Source: Bacteroidales bacterium
Lineage (GTDB): Bacteria; Bacteroidota; Bacteroidia; Bacteroidales; Lentimicrobiaceae
Reading direction: 5' to 3'
Assembly (NCBI GenBank): GCA_022837485.1
Contig: JALHHH010000063.1
Span: 1-16,293 of the forward strand
DNA: 16,293 nucleotides
Below the pieces are notes generated by a model that worked only from the letters and a program-made list of their open reading frames with translations, was not told where the DNA came from and made no database searches. Made by a program: the position numbers and the translations under genes. Of this stretch, positions 7,688 to 15,226 are shown in pieces. How positions within the stretch are numbered: position 1 is the stretch's first letter; every line of letters begins with the position of its first letter.

Positions 7688-7863
7688 AAACAGGAATAAC
7701 CGCGGGCGCAGCCTGGCGAGCCCGCAGGTTTGCGGATCACCGGGTGTCTTCCAGCCCTGAAGGGGTTGAATTTTCGTCCGGCGATGGTTCGCCCCCTCCG
7801 GGGACGTGGGAGATCGGGTGGGTGTCGTCCGCCGCGGGATGGCACCCGCGGTTATTGCTGTTT
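7688..7863. repeat. Inverted-repeat-bounded GC-rich intergenic element (MITE- or REP-cluster-like)
   Basis: The 22 bases at 7688-7709 match the reverse complement of 7842-7863 at 20 of 22 positions. The core AATAACCGCGGG pairs with CCCGCGGTTATT without mismatch. The interior is a string of small stem-loops: GCGGGC/GCCCGC (7702-7725), CCGCA/TGCGG (7722-7735), CCCT/AGGG (7755-7764), GGCGA/TCGCC (near 7779-7792) and CCGCGGG/CCCGCGG (7832-7851). A diverged direct repeat GGGTGTC(t/g)TCC occurs at 7742-7752 and 7820-7830. No convincing protein is encoded. I know similar CCC-TGAA-GGGG and CCGCGG palindromes as dispersed intergenic repeats in Bacteroidota, so this is probably a copy of a genomic repeat family. 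It lies 30 bp beyond the menE stop and 168 bp upstream of serS. It may also serve as the men operon terminator. No clear target-site duplication was seen. Confidence 0.65.
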
Positions 7864-7893
7864 AGCCACTGTCGTGGTATTCCCTTGATGTTT

Positions 7894-8988
7894 CTATTGT
7901 GAAAGGAGAGCCTGTTTCAGGGCTTCGCGGCGGTCGGTTTTGCCTGTCGGTGTTTCAGGGAAAAGACTTAAAAAGTATACTTCTACCGGTCGCTCCGAAT
8001 AACTTAGTATGGATTCCGCATCCCGGAGGAGTTGTTTTTTGTCGATGTTTCGACCGGATTTATTTTCAACGATGAGTACCGGCACCTGTCCGTACTTTTC
8101 GTCCCGGATGCCTGCAACGATGAAGCGTTCTTTCAGCAACGAATCGAGTTTGCGTTCGAGTACCTCAGCCTGCAGCTTTACACCCCCGCGGTTGATTACG
8201 AAGTCTGATCTTCCAGTGATGCGAAAGGTGCCGCTGCCCGAAAGTTCTGCCAGATCGTTGGTTACAATGGGCTCTGTAGCTATCCGGGGTGCATCGATTA
8301 CCAGGCATCCGCGGTCGTCGGTGCTTACGCTTATCCCCGGCAGTGCTGAAAACCATCCCGACCTTGCGTTTCCGCTGAGGCGGCGTAGGGCTATGTGCGA
8401 AAGGGTTTCCGTCATGCCATAGGTGGCATACAGGTTATTCGGGAAGCCGGACAGCTGTTCTTCAAGTGCCGGTGGCAGACTTCCGCCTCCTATTATTATG
8501 GTATTTATAGCAGAAAATCGCTTTCCCTCCGTTTCATCCGCCAGGGTGTTATAGACCTGCGCGGGAACCATCGCCGAGAAATCGGCCTGCACCTCCGGGG
8601 GTATCTGAGCCAGAGGGTGACCAGTGGGTTCTGTGGTAACAAGATTCAGCCCATAATGCATGGCCCGTACTACCATCATGATTCCTGCAATGGAATTGAC
8701 CGGGAGGCAGAGCAGGGCCGTGCGGTGTTCGCCAAGTTTCAGGAAATCGCCTGTAGCCCTTGCCGAGGCCAGCAGGCGCTGCTTCTCAGGATTCAGAATT
8801 CTGGGCGGCCCCGTTGAGCCGGAAGTATGCACGCTCACCGTGTCGGCATCCGAAATCCACTCCAGCAGAAATGCCCCGAGTGCACGCCCGTTGCCAGTGC
8901 CCTCCCGCAAAAGCTGCCGCGCTTTCTCTTGCAGGAAACTGCCCGAATACTCTTTTCCGTTGAGAATTAACGAGGGGCTGACGATCAT
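7894..8988 (-). CDS. menE: o-Succinylbenzoate-CoA ligase (MenE)
   Basis: The 364-residue protein belongs to the AMP-forming acyl-CoA synthetase superfamily. Visible signatures are the phosphate-binding loop TSGSTGPPR (55-63), the motif YATYGMTET (187-195), the hinge region ITGRSDFVINRGGVKLQAEV (257-276), and the C-terminal PTGKTDRRE (347-355) with the adenylation lysine at 350. It is shorter than the roughly 450-490 residues of E. coli or Bacillus MenE, mainly in the N-terminal part, as is usual in Bacteroidota. It activates o-succinylbenzoate with ATP and loads it on CoA, giving the MenB substrate. It is the last gene of the men cluster, 56 bp after menC. An inverted-repeat element follows the stop. 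The position beside menC supports MenE rather than another acyl-CoA ligase. Confidence 0.94.
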   Translation of the reverse strand: MIVSPSLILNGKEYSGSFLQEKARQLLREGTGNGRALGAFLLEWISDADTVSVHTSGSTGPPRILNPEKQRLLASARATGDFLKLGEHRTALLCLPVNSIAGIMMVVRAMHYGLNLVTTEPTGHPLAQIPPEVQADFSAMVPAQVYNTLADETEGKRFSAINTIIIGGGSLPPALEEQLSGFPNNLYATYGMTETLSHIALRRLSGNARSGWFSALPGISVSTDDRGCLVIDAPRIATEPIVTNDLAELSGSGTFRITGRSDFVINRGGVKLQAEVLERKLDSLLKERFIVAGIRDEKYGQVPVLIVENKSGRNIDKKQLLRDAESILSYSERPVEVYFLSLFPETPTGKTDRREALKQALLSQ

Positions 8989-9044
8989 ACGGTTCTCTTC
9001 GTTTGGTTTTTAATGTTTTCCTTCGCGGGATGCCGCCGCCGGAT

Positions 9045-10139
9045 TTATCCGCTGGTTTTTTGTGCTCCTTCTTCCCCCGGCAGTTTTATTCCAACACTTT
9101 CCGGCTGCCATTCCCTTTCGGGATGGTACCAGAGGTTTCCGTTGCTTACCGTCAGAGGTGAGGGGATGTTGTTGGTGTAAAGTGCTCCGGTTCCGAGTCC
9201 CTGGGGCAGAGGATTATTCATGGTGGCCGTCCACTGCGCAATGGCATTAAGGCCTATGTTTGATTCCAGTGCAGAGGTGATCCACCAGCCGATGTCTCTG
9301 TCTTCCGCGAGCTTTATCCATTCTCCGGCGGATGCAAATCCTCCGAGCAGGCCGGGCTTCAGGATGATGTACCGGGGCCGGATTTCGTCGAGGATTTTTA
9401 TTCGCTCCTCAAACGTGTGTATCCCGATCAGCTCCTCGTCGAGGGCAACGGGAATGGGCGATGTCAGGCAGATACGGGCCATAATATCCGGATTTCCGGC
9501 TTTGATCGGCTGCTCGATGCTGTGAATGCCGAATTCAGCAAGGCGCTGGAGTTTATTGGCTGCTTCTTCAGCAGAAAAAGCTCCGTTTGCGTCGAGCCGG
9601 ATGGTAATTTGATTTTCGCTGAATCGTTTCCGTATCGTCCGGATAATTTCAAGTTCCCGGTTGAAATCAATGGCACCCACTTTCAGCTTAATCACACGAA
9701 ACCCTTTATCCAGCTTCTCATCCACCTGCCGGGCCATAAATTCTTCATCGCCCATCCACACCAGCCCGTTGATGGGGACGGGTGCTTTTCCTTCCGTAAA
9801 GGGACTTTCGTACAACAGCCGACGTCCCCCTCCGTTCAGGTCGGTAAGTGCGGTTTCAAGGGCAAAACGTATAGAGGGCCATTCGGTGAGTCCGGTTGAA
9901 TCGGTTGTTCCATTACGATTGATGTCGCTGCAAAGCCGTTCAAGCCGTTGTTCCAGATCCGGTCTGTCGTCCGCGCTGAGTCCCGGTATGGTTCCGCATT
10001 CCCCTATGCCTGTGATGCCTTTGTTCCGGGTATGGTGCAGCAGCAGATACCAGACGGGCTTCTTGTACAGCACGCCTCTCGACGTTCCTGCGGGATCTTT
10101 GAAGATCAGGGTATGTTTATGGATGGAGGCGCGCAGCAT
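9045..10139 (-). CDS. menC: o-Succinylbenzoate synthase (MenC)
   Basis: The 364-residue protein is of the enolase superfamily (muconate-lactonizing subgroup). All six expected active-site residues are present: the KxK pair at 151 and 153 (VIKLKVG), metal ligands Asp183 (RLDANGAF), Glu209 (SIEQPI) and Asp234 (ALDEEL), and the second catalytic Lys261 (IILKPGLLGG). It dehydrates SHCHC to o-succinylbenzoate in the cytosol. Its ATG lies 2 bp after the menA stop, so the genes are almost certainly translated from one message. Some OSBS enzymes also racemise N-succinylamino acids, but the men context makes that a side activity at most. C-terminal residues after about 340 are poorly conserved (EWQPESVGIKLPGEEG). 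Confidence 0.95.
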   Translation of the reverse strand: MLRASIHKHTLIFKDPAGTSRGVLYKKPVWYLLLHHTRNKGITGIGECGTIPGLSADDRPDLEQRLERLCSDINRNGTTDSTGLTEWPSIRFALETALTDLNGGGRRLLYESPFTEGKAPVPINGLVWMGDEEFMARQVDEKLDKGFRVIKLKVGAIDFNRELEIIRTIRKRFSENQITIRLDANGAFSAEEAANKLQRLAEFGIHSIEQPIKAGNPDIMARICLTSPIPVALDEELIGIHTFEERIKILDEIRPRYIILKPGLLGGFASAGEWIKLAEDRDIGWWITSALESNIGLNAIAQWTATMNNPLPQGLGTGALYTNNIPSPLTVSNGNLWYHPEREWQPESVGIKLPGEEGAQKTSG

Positions 10140-10141
10140 AG

Positions 10142-11056
10142 TTAAAGCATAAGGGCCAGGCCAAAAAGGATTACAGTAAGAAACGTAGTAAATGCCAGTT
10201 TCCTGAGTTGCGGATCCAGATTTGCGGGGACTTTATTTCTGAAAACAAGGGCAATATGGGGGACAAGAAACAAGATGGTAACGAGAAACCCAAACTGGGC
10301 AGGATGGCGATAATTCAATAATGTCCATATCAGGAGAGCAGCCATGGAACCCAGAATCAAGGCAGCGTGATAATACCTGGCCATTTTGCTTCCGAATTTC
10401 ACCACCAGGGTGTTTTTTCCCGAAAGGGAATCGCCGTGAACGTCGCGCATATTGTTAAGATTCAACACGGCGGTACTAAGAAATCCTACTGCCGTTGCCG
10501 GAAGGAGTATGGCTGCTTTAAGGGTTTGCGTATGCAGAAAATAGGTTCCTATTACTCCGGTAAGACCGAAGAAGAGAAATACGAACAGGTCGCCCAGCCC
10601 AACGTAGCCGTAAGGTTTGGAACCGGCAGTGTAGGTAATGGCGGCGGCAAGTGCCAGAAGTCCCAGCCCCAGAAATGCCAGCCATCCCAATGAAAATGAA
10701 AACCCGATTCCGGCGCCTATAAGTACTATTCCGGAAATAAACGCCAGAACCGAGGTCAGGATTACGGCGTTTTTCATCTCTTTGCGACTGATGGCTCCGC
10801 TCTGCACGGTTCGTGCCGGTCCGACGCGGTGGGGATTATCGGCTCCATTTACCGAATCGCCGTAGTCGTTGGCGAGGTTGCTGAGTATCTGCAGGAAGAG
10901 GGTGGTGATGAGCGCCAGCCAGAACACGCCGGCATTAAATGCGCCGTCGTGCCAGGCCACGAAACTGCCCATCAGCGAACAGGAGAATGCCAGCGGCAGC
11001 GTCCTCAGCCGCGATGCACGTATCCAGGCTATTAACTTTTCTTTTTTCATTCGCAT
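10142..11056 (-). CDS. menA: 1,4-Dihydroxy-2-naphthoate polyprenyltransferase (MenA)
   Basis: The 304-residue protein is a UbiA-superfamily membrane enzyme with about eight or nine hydrophobic helices. The first Asp-rich motif is LANDYGDSVNGAD (61-73) and the second NNMRDVHGDS (201-210); these bind Mg-polyprenyl diphosphate. A helix-rich middle (AGIGFSFSLGWLAFLGLGLL) and a C-terminal helix complete the fold. It attaches the polyprenyl chain to DHNA with loss of CO2, giving demethylmenaquinone in the inner membrane. An alternative start at the third codon (11050) cannot be excluded. The gene begins 38 bp after menB and ends 2 bp before menC. UbiA-family relatives prenylate other quinones or haem, but the neighbours settle the substrate. 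Confidence 0.95.
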   Translation of the reverse strand: MRMKKEKLIAWIRASRLRTLPLAFSCSLMGSFVAWHDGAFNAGVFWLALITTLFLQILSNLANDYGDSVNGADNPHRVGPARTVQSGAISRKEMKNAVILTSVLAFISGIVLIGAGIGFSFSLGWLAFLGLGLLALAAAITYTAGSKPYGYVGLGDLFVFLFFGLTGVIGTYFLHTQTLKAAILLPATAVGFLSTAVLNLNNMRDVHGDSLSGKNTLVVKFGSKMARYYHAALILGSMAALLIWTLLNYRHPAQFGFLVTILFLVPHIALVFRNKVPANLDPQLRKLAFTTFLTVILFGLALML

Positions 11057-11086
11057 TTATATAGACGTAACTTTCGTGAAATTCAG

Positions 11087-11108
11087 CGAAATTCTCAGGG
11101 GAATTTCG
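11087..11108 (-). other. Perfect hairpin around the menB stop codon
   Basis: CGAAATTC (11087-11094) and GAATTTCG (11101-11108) form a perfect 8-bp stem with a 6-nt loop. In the minus-strand message the menB stop TGA (11097-11095) is inside the loop. The menA start follows 30 nt after the stem. It may affect ribosome release, menB/menA coupling or mRNA decay. No U tract follows, so it is not a typical terminator. Confidence 0.4.
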
Positions 11109-11919
11109 GGAACTTCTGAAAGTCAGGGTCGCGTTTTTCGAGGAATGCCCGTTTGCCTTCCTGAGCTTCTTCGGTAAGGTAGTAGAGCAGGGTGGCATTG
11201 CCGGCAAGCTCCTGCAGTCCGGCCTGGCCGTCGAGTTCCGCATTCAGGGAAAGTTTGAGCATACGCAGGGCGAGCGGACTCCGCTGCATCATGGTCTTGC
11301 ACCAGTCAACCACTTCATCCTCGAGCCGGTCGAAGGGAACTACTTTGTTCACCAGTCCCATTTCGAGGGCCTCCTGTGCCGAATACTGGCGGCAGAGGAA
11401 CCAGATTTCGCGTGCTTTTTTCTGCCCTACGATGCGTGCAAGGTAGGAAGAGCCGAAACCTCCGTCGAAGCTTCCGACTTTGGGGCCGGTTTGTCCGAAG
11501 ATGGCGTTGTCGGAGGCAATGCTCAGATCGCATACGACGTGCAGTACGTGTCCGCCGCCTATGGCATAACCGTTCACCATGGCAACCACGGGCTTGGGAA
11601 GGGAACGGATGAGTTTCTGCAGATCCAGCACGTTCAGGCGCGGAATTCCGTCTTTTCCCACGTATCCGCCGTGGCCTTTTATGTTCTGATCGCCCCCGCT
11701 GCAGAAGGCTTTGTCGCCTTCGCCGGTAATCACCACCGTGCCGATTTTATCGTTCTCGCGGCAATGGTGCATGGCATCGATCATCTCTTTGATGGTATCG
11801 GGCGTAAATGCGTTGCGGTAGCGCGGCCGGTTGATGGTGATGCGTGCGATCCCCTCGAAAAAATCAAATCTGATCTCTTCGTATTCTTTTATCGTTGTCC
11901 AGTTACGTTTGCTTGTCAT
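11095..11919 (-). CDS. menB: 1,4-Dihydroxy-2-naphthoyl-CoA synthase (MenB)
   Basis: The 274-residue protein is of the crotonase family. It carries the CoA-binding and oxyanion-hole segments AFCSGGDQN (71-79) and GYAIGGGHVL (117-126), and the MenB-specific QTGPKVGSFDGGFGS (143-157), with catalytic Asp152. The Gly at 145 corresponds to the residue that in E. coli-type MenB accommodates a bicarbonate cofactor; enzymes of the other class have Asp there. This one should therefore be bicarbonate-dependent. The C-terminal YLTEEAQEGKRAFLEKRDPDF is also standard. It closes the second ring of the naphthoquinone from OSB-CoA. The start overlaps the menD stop by 4 bp (ATGA, 11916-11919), indicating translational coupling. 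The wider crotonase family is diverse, but this motif set is specific. Confidence 0.97.
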   Translation of the reverse strand: MTSKRNWTTIKEYEEIRFDFFEGIARITINRPRYRNAFTPDTIKEMIDAMHHCRENDKIGTVVITGEGDKAFCSGGDQNIKGHGGYVGKDGIPRLNVLDLQKLIRSLPKPVVAMVNGYAIGGGHVLHVVCDLSIASDNAIFGQTGPKVGSFDGGFGSSYLARIVGQKKAREIWFLCRQYSAQEALEMGLVNKVVPFDRLEDEVVDWCKTMMQRSPLALRMLKLSLNAELDGQAGLQELAGNATLLYYLTEEAQEGKRAFLEKRDPDFQKFPKFP

Positions 11920-13607
11920 GATGCAATAAATTTAAAATAATCTCTTAATACTCCTGCGCTGGTTTCGGCGGGTGTGCTTACCTCCAGCAGTACGGGACCG
12001 TCGTCCGGCTGTTCGGTAAAGATGGCATTCAATGCTTTTTCCAGTGTTTCTAGATTGCAGGCTTTGTAATAGCGAAGCCCGAATGCGGATGCAATGCCTT
12101 CGGCCGTGAATTGGTGTTTTGTTTCAATGAATTCTTCAAGCTCTTCGTACCGGTCGGGACCCGGGATTACACGGAAGATGTTACCGCCCCCGTTGTTGAT
12201 TAAAATAATCCTCAGGTTTCCGGGAAGGCTGGTGTTCCACAGCGCGTTGCTGTCGTAAAAGAAACCGATGTCGCCCGTGATCACGGTTACGGGATGTGGG
12301 CAGAGTCTTGCGGCTCCGACAGCGGTGGATACGCAACCGTCGATGCCGCTGGTGCCACGGTTTGACCAGTTCGCAAGCCGGGATGCCTTTTCGAACAGCT
12401 GGGCATAGCGCACCGGGGTGCTGTTGCCCAGATGCAGGTGCGTTTCGGCCGGAAGGTGTGAAAGAATGGTGTCGAAAACCCGGAAATCGGAATAGGGAGC
12501 ATTTCCCGCAAAGGCTTTGTGCTTCGCCAGATGCAGGGTATTGCGCTTTTCCCATAGTTCCGCATACGATCCTCCGGCAACCGTGATGCGGGGAGTGATC
12601 TGCTCCAGGAAGGTTTGGGGCAAAACGGGCAGGGTGAGGCTCAGCGACTGGTAGGTATCGAGGTGAAAATCGTCCGGATCGGAATTTATGTGCCAGTGGT
12701 GGTGTGGTTTCATCTTCCGCAGAAGCGCCTTTATTTTTTTCGAGACGATGGCTCCCCCGAAGGTGAGCAGAATGCCGGGACGGTATTCCGCAAAGTTGTT
12801 TTCATTCAGTCCCTCAATGGTGCGGTCGATGCAGCCGGTGTATCCATCCCTGTACAGGTTGGATGTGCTTTCGGTGAAAACTGCAACCGTGCGATCACCA
12901 GCCAGTTTGTCGAGCAGCTTGCCGAGTTTATTGTTCGGGTGAAGCTGTCCGGCAAGGATAATCTTGGCAGTCGAAGCGTTCCAGATTCCGGCAAGCTCTT
13001 CCAGGGCGGAATCGCTGAGCAGTGTTTTGTTTCCGGCAAGGGAGATGATGTTTGCTTTTTGTCCGGGGGCTGCAGGCTGCAGATCGTAGAGCGGTTCTGC
13101 CAGGGGAAGGTTCAGGTGAACGGGTCCGGGAGCGGGAATGAGGCAGCGGTCGGCGGCTTCGTTTACCATTCGTTCGAAGTGCCATCGGTTGCCCGGACTT
13201 CCGATGGAATGGGGAAGGCTGAAGGATTTTCGCACGTAGTTGCTAAAGACGTTTGTTTGTCGTATCGTCTGCCCGTCGCCCTGGTCGATCCATTCCAACG
13301 GGCGGTCGGCGGTAATCGCCAGCAGGGGGATTTTCTGGTAATAGGCTTCGGCTAAGGCGGGAGCGTAGTTGAGGGCTGCCGATCCCGAAGTGCAGAGAAG
13401 CGCAACGGTATGGCCGAGCTGCTGGGCAAGTCCTAGGGCGTAGAATCCGGCACTGCGTTCGTCGGCGATGCTGTGCAGGCGGAAACGGCTCGTTTGGTTC
13501 AGCACGATGATAACGGGAGCGTTGCGCGAACCCGGGGAGGCTACAATGTGCGTGATCCCTTTTCCGGCCAGGATGGAGGCCATTACGTTAAGATGTTCCT
13601 GACTCAT
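11916..13607 (-). CDS. menD: SEPHCHC synthase (MenD), thiamine diphosphate enzyme
   Basis: The 563-residue protein has the normal MenD length and three-domain ThDP-enzyme layout. The N-terminal domain has ASPGSRNAP (23-31), the catalytic Glu50 in ADERSAGFYALGLA, and CTSGSAALNYAPAL (72-85). The stretch ITADRPLEWIDQGDGQTIRQ (98-117) is diagnostic of MenD. The C-terminal diphosphate/Mg site is GDIGFFYDSNALWN (445-458) followed by INNGGGNIFRVIPG (470-483). It decarboxylates 2-oxoglutarate and adds the succinic semialdehyde carbanion to isochorismate. It starts 10 bp after menF and overlaps menB by 4 bp. There is no fused alpha/beta-hydrolase (MenH) domain; the chain ends right after the ThDP domain. 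Confidence 0.97.
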   Translation of the reverse strand: MSQEHLNVMASILAGKGITHIVASPGSRNAPVIIVLNQTSRFRLHSIADERSAGFYALGLAQQLGHTVALLCTSGSAALNYAPALAEAYYQKIPLLAITADRPLEWIDQGDGQTIRQTNVFSNYVRKSFSLPHSIGSPGNRWHFERMVNEAADRCLIPAPGPVHLNLPLAEPLYDLQPAAPGQKANIISLAGNKTLLSDSALEELAGIWNASTAKIILAGQLHPNNKLGKLLDKLAGDRTVAVFTESTSNLYRDGYTGCIDRTIEGLNENNFAEYRPGILLTFGGAIVSKKIKALLRKMKPHHHWHINSDPDDFHLDTYQSLSLTLPVLPQTFLEQITPRITVAGGSYAELWEKRNTLHLAKHKAFAGNAPYSDFRVFDTILSHLPAETHLHLGNSTPVRYAQLFEKASRLANWSNRGTSGIDGCVSTAVGAARLCPHPVTVITGDIGFFYDSNALWNTSLPGNLRIILINNGGGNIFRVIPGPDRYEELEEFIETKHQFTAEGIASAFGLRYYKACNLETLEKALNAIFTEQPDDGPVLLEVSTPAETSAGVLRDYFKFIAS

Positions 13608-13617
13608 TGCCGGGATT

Positions 13618-14718
13618 TTAAGAATACGCTAAATTCATGAATTTTCCGGTAGCTGCCAAAATTGTGGAACTTTTCAGTACGGTTTCGTCCCATTCCGCTT
13701 CCGGATCCGAGGCTGTGGTGATGCCTCCGCCGGCGTATAGTATGCCTTTGCCTCCCCTGATTTGCAGACAGCGGAGGTTCACAAAGAGATCCATGTTTCC
13801 GTTGGAATTGAAGGGCCCAAGGTATCCGGCATAATAAGCGCGATCGTGTTTTTCGGTTTCTGCTATGATTTGCAGGGCTTCGTCCCTGCTCCATCCGCAT
13901 ACGGCAGGGGTAGGGTGCAGTGCCCGGAGGAGAGCGTTCAGGTTTTCTTGCGGAAGCAGGGCTTTAAAACCGGTTTTCAGATGCTCTGCTTTTCCTGCGG
14001 TAATGGTTTCGGGTCCGCTGGTGCGTATACCGGTGGCTCCGGCACCTTCAAGTTTTTCGGAGATGTAGCGGCTCACCCATTCGTGTTCGGCGATTTCTTT
14101 CTCGCCCCAGGTACTTGCAGATCCTGCTTTACGGGTTCCTGCCAAAGCCATGGTGGTGATTTTTCCCCCTTCTGCTTTTACCAGTACTTCGGGCGTGGCT
14201 CCGGCCCAAAGACCCTGTCCGGGCAAACCGGCGAGGTATACGAACGCATCGGGATACATTTTGCAGAGTCCGTGAAAAAGCAGGCTTGCATCGGAAGGAT
14301 TGGAAAAATCGATAATAATGGCTCTTGACAGAACTACTTTTTGCGCTTCCCCTTTGCGCAGACGGGCGATCGCTTCGCGCAGCTGTTTCAGATACTCAGT
14401 TTTGCCTGCTTCATAGGGCAGGGTATAAGGTGTTTCCGCTGCAGCGGGATAATCGTCCACGCTCACTTCCGGAAACGTAAAACCACGGAAGGTACGGTCG
14501 GCGTTTATCCAGACGGGCGGACTTCCGGGAAGGAAGGGAGCCAGGATAAAGCCTGGATTTTGGTCCGGTGGCAACACATCCGGGAGGGGGTAAAAGCCCC
14601 GGGTGCTCAAGATGGTAACGGGTTCCTGCTGACCCGGCATCCGCCAGGAGGCAAATGCCGCGGTGGTACCGGTAAGATGCCCATGCAGCTCCTTTAAGGA
14701 AGAAATTACACTGCTCAT
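13618..14718 (-). CDS. menF: Isochorismate synthase (MenF)
   Basis: The 366-residue protein belongs to the chorismate-utilising enzyme family. A variable N-terminal half is followed by the conserved core: QKVVLSRAI (126-134) with the expected base Lys127, GLWAGATPEVLV (169-180), TMALAGTRK (189-197), EIAEHEWVSRYI (208-219), HPTPAVCGWSRDEAL (268-282) and a C-terminal YAGYLGPFNSNGNMDLFVNL (296-315). The metal-binding Glu residues sit in those last blocks. It converts chorismate to isochorismate, the committed step. Related enzymes (EntC, PchA, salicylate or anthranilate synthases) share the fold; the position directly before menD favours MenF. It starts 4 bp after the thioesterase stop. Length is less than E. 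coli MenF (431), with the shortening in the N-terminal part. Confidence 0.95.
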   Translation of the reverse strand: MSSVISSLKELHGHLTGTTAAFASWRMPGQQEPVTILSTRGFYPLPDVLPPDQNPGFILAPFLPGSPPVWINADRTFRGFTFPEVSVDDYPAAAETPYTLPYEAGKTEYLKQLREAIARLRKGEAQKVVLSRAIIIDFSNPSDASLLFHGLCKMYPDAFVYLAGLPGQGLWAGATPEVLVKAEGGKITTMALAGTRKAGSASTWGEKEIAEHEWVSRYISEKLEGAGATGIRTSGPETITAGKAEHLKTGFKALLPQENLNALLRALHPTPAVCGWSRDEALQIIAETEKHDRAYYAGYLGPFNSNGNMDLFVNLRCLQIRGGKGILYAGGGITTASDPEAEWDETVLKSSTILAATGKFMNLAYS

Positions 14719-14722
14719 ATCG

Positions 14723-15139
14723 TTAAGCCTGCTGCTCCAGAACCATAATGGTGTGGCGCGAAATGCATACCAGCTCGCCCTTTTCGTTGCTTATTTTTAT
14801 CTCCCACACGTGCAACCGGCGCGAGCGCATAATCAGTGTGGCTTTGCCATACACTGTGCCTTCGGTAACCTTACGCAGGTGATTTACATTCACTTCTATC
14901 CCGACGATTGCCTGACGGTTGTTGGTAACGGCCACGGATCCCATGCTTCCCAGGGATTCGGCCAGGGCGGCGGAAGCTCCCCCGTGCAGGAGTCCGGCCG
15001 GTTGTTTGGTACGGTGATCAACGGGCATGGAGGCACACAGATAGTCGGTGCCGATTTCGGTATAAACGATGCCCAGTTGTTCCATCAGGGTGCCGGGGCA
15101 CATCGCATTAAGTTCCTCCAGCGTTAATTGGGTAAGCAT
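14723..15139 (-). CDS. menI: Hotdog-fold acyl-CoA thioesterase, probable DHNA-CoA hydrolase (MenI-like)
   Basis: The 138-residue protein is of the PaaI/YdiI group. It carries RTKQPAGLLHGGASAALAES (43-62), nearly the E. coli YdiI (MenI) signature, with the HGG at 52-54 and the expected catalytic Glu61 and Gln47. In E. coli, YdiI hydrolyses 1,4-dihydroxy-2-naphthoyl-CoA, the step between MenB and MenA. As the first gene of the men operon, 4 bp before menF, the same role is likely here and fills a step the other genes do not cover. Hotdog thioesterases are often promiscuous, so the symbol rests on motif plus context rather than on sequence alone. A -7 box is located about 70 bp upstream. Confidence 0.82.
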   Translation of the reverse strand: MLTQLTLEELNAMCPGTLMEQLGIVYTEIGTDYLCASMPVDHRTKQPAGLLHGGASAALAESLGSMGSVAVTNNRQAIVGIEVNVNHLRKVTEGTVYGKATLIMRSRRLHVWEIKISNEKGELVCISRHTIMVLEQQA

Positions 15140-15210
15140 AGCAGTAAAATTGTGAATCTATTAACAAATTTCTTTAGCAATGGTTTGGCGAATTTAAGGG
15201 TTTTGGGCTT

Positions 15211-15218
15211 CAAAGGTA
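15211..15218 (-). promoter_or_regulatory. Putative -7 box of the men operon promoter
   Basis: On the minus strand, 15218 to 15211 reads TACCTTTG, a full match to the Bacteroidota TAnnTTTG box. The transcript would start near 15204, leaving a leader of about 65 nt before the thioesterase ATG at 15139. I see no good TTTG at -33, so the strength is uncertain. It is the only good -7 match on this strand in the 15140-15300 stretch. Confidence 0.45.
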
Positions 15219-15226
15219 TCCGACAA

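Noticed and set aside
7639..7845. 68-codon minus-strand frame in the serS-men intergenic region
   Set aside because: Its Arg/Pro/Gly-rich sequence comes from the GC-rich palindromes of the inverted-repeat element, not from a protein gene.
12615..13355. 246-codon plus-strand open frame opposite menD
   Set aside because: It is the antisense of strongly conserved MenD sequence, has no promoter and no recognisable domain.
13762..14328. 188-codon plus-strand open frame opposite menF
   Set aside because: It is Phe/Gly/Cys-rich antisense of the conserved MenF core, with no initiation signal.
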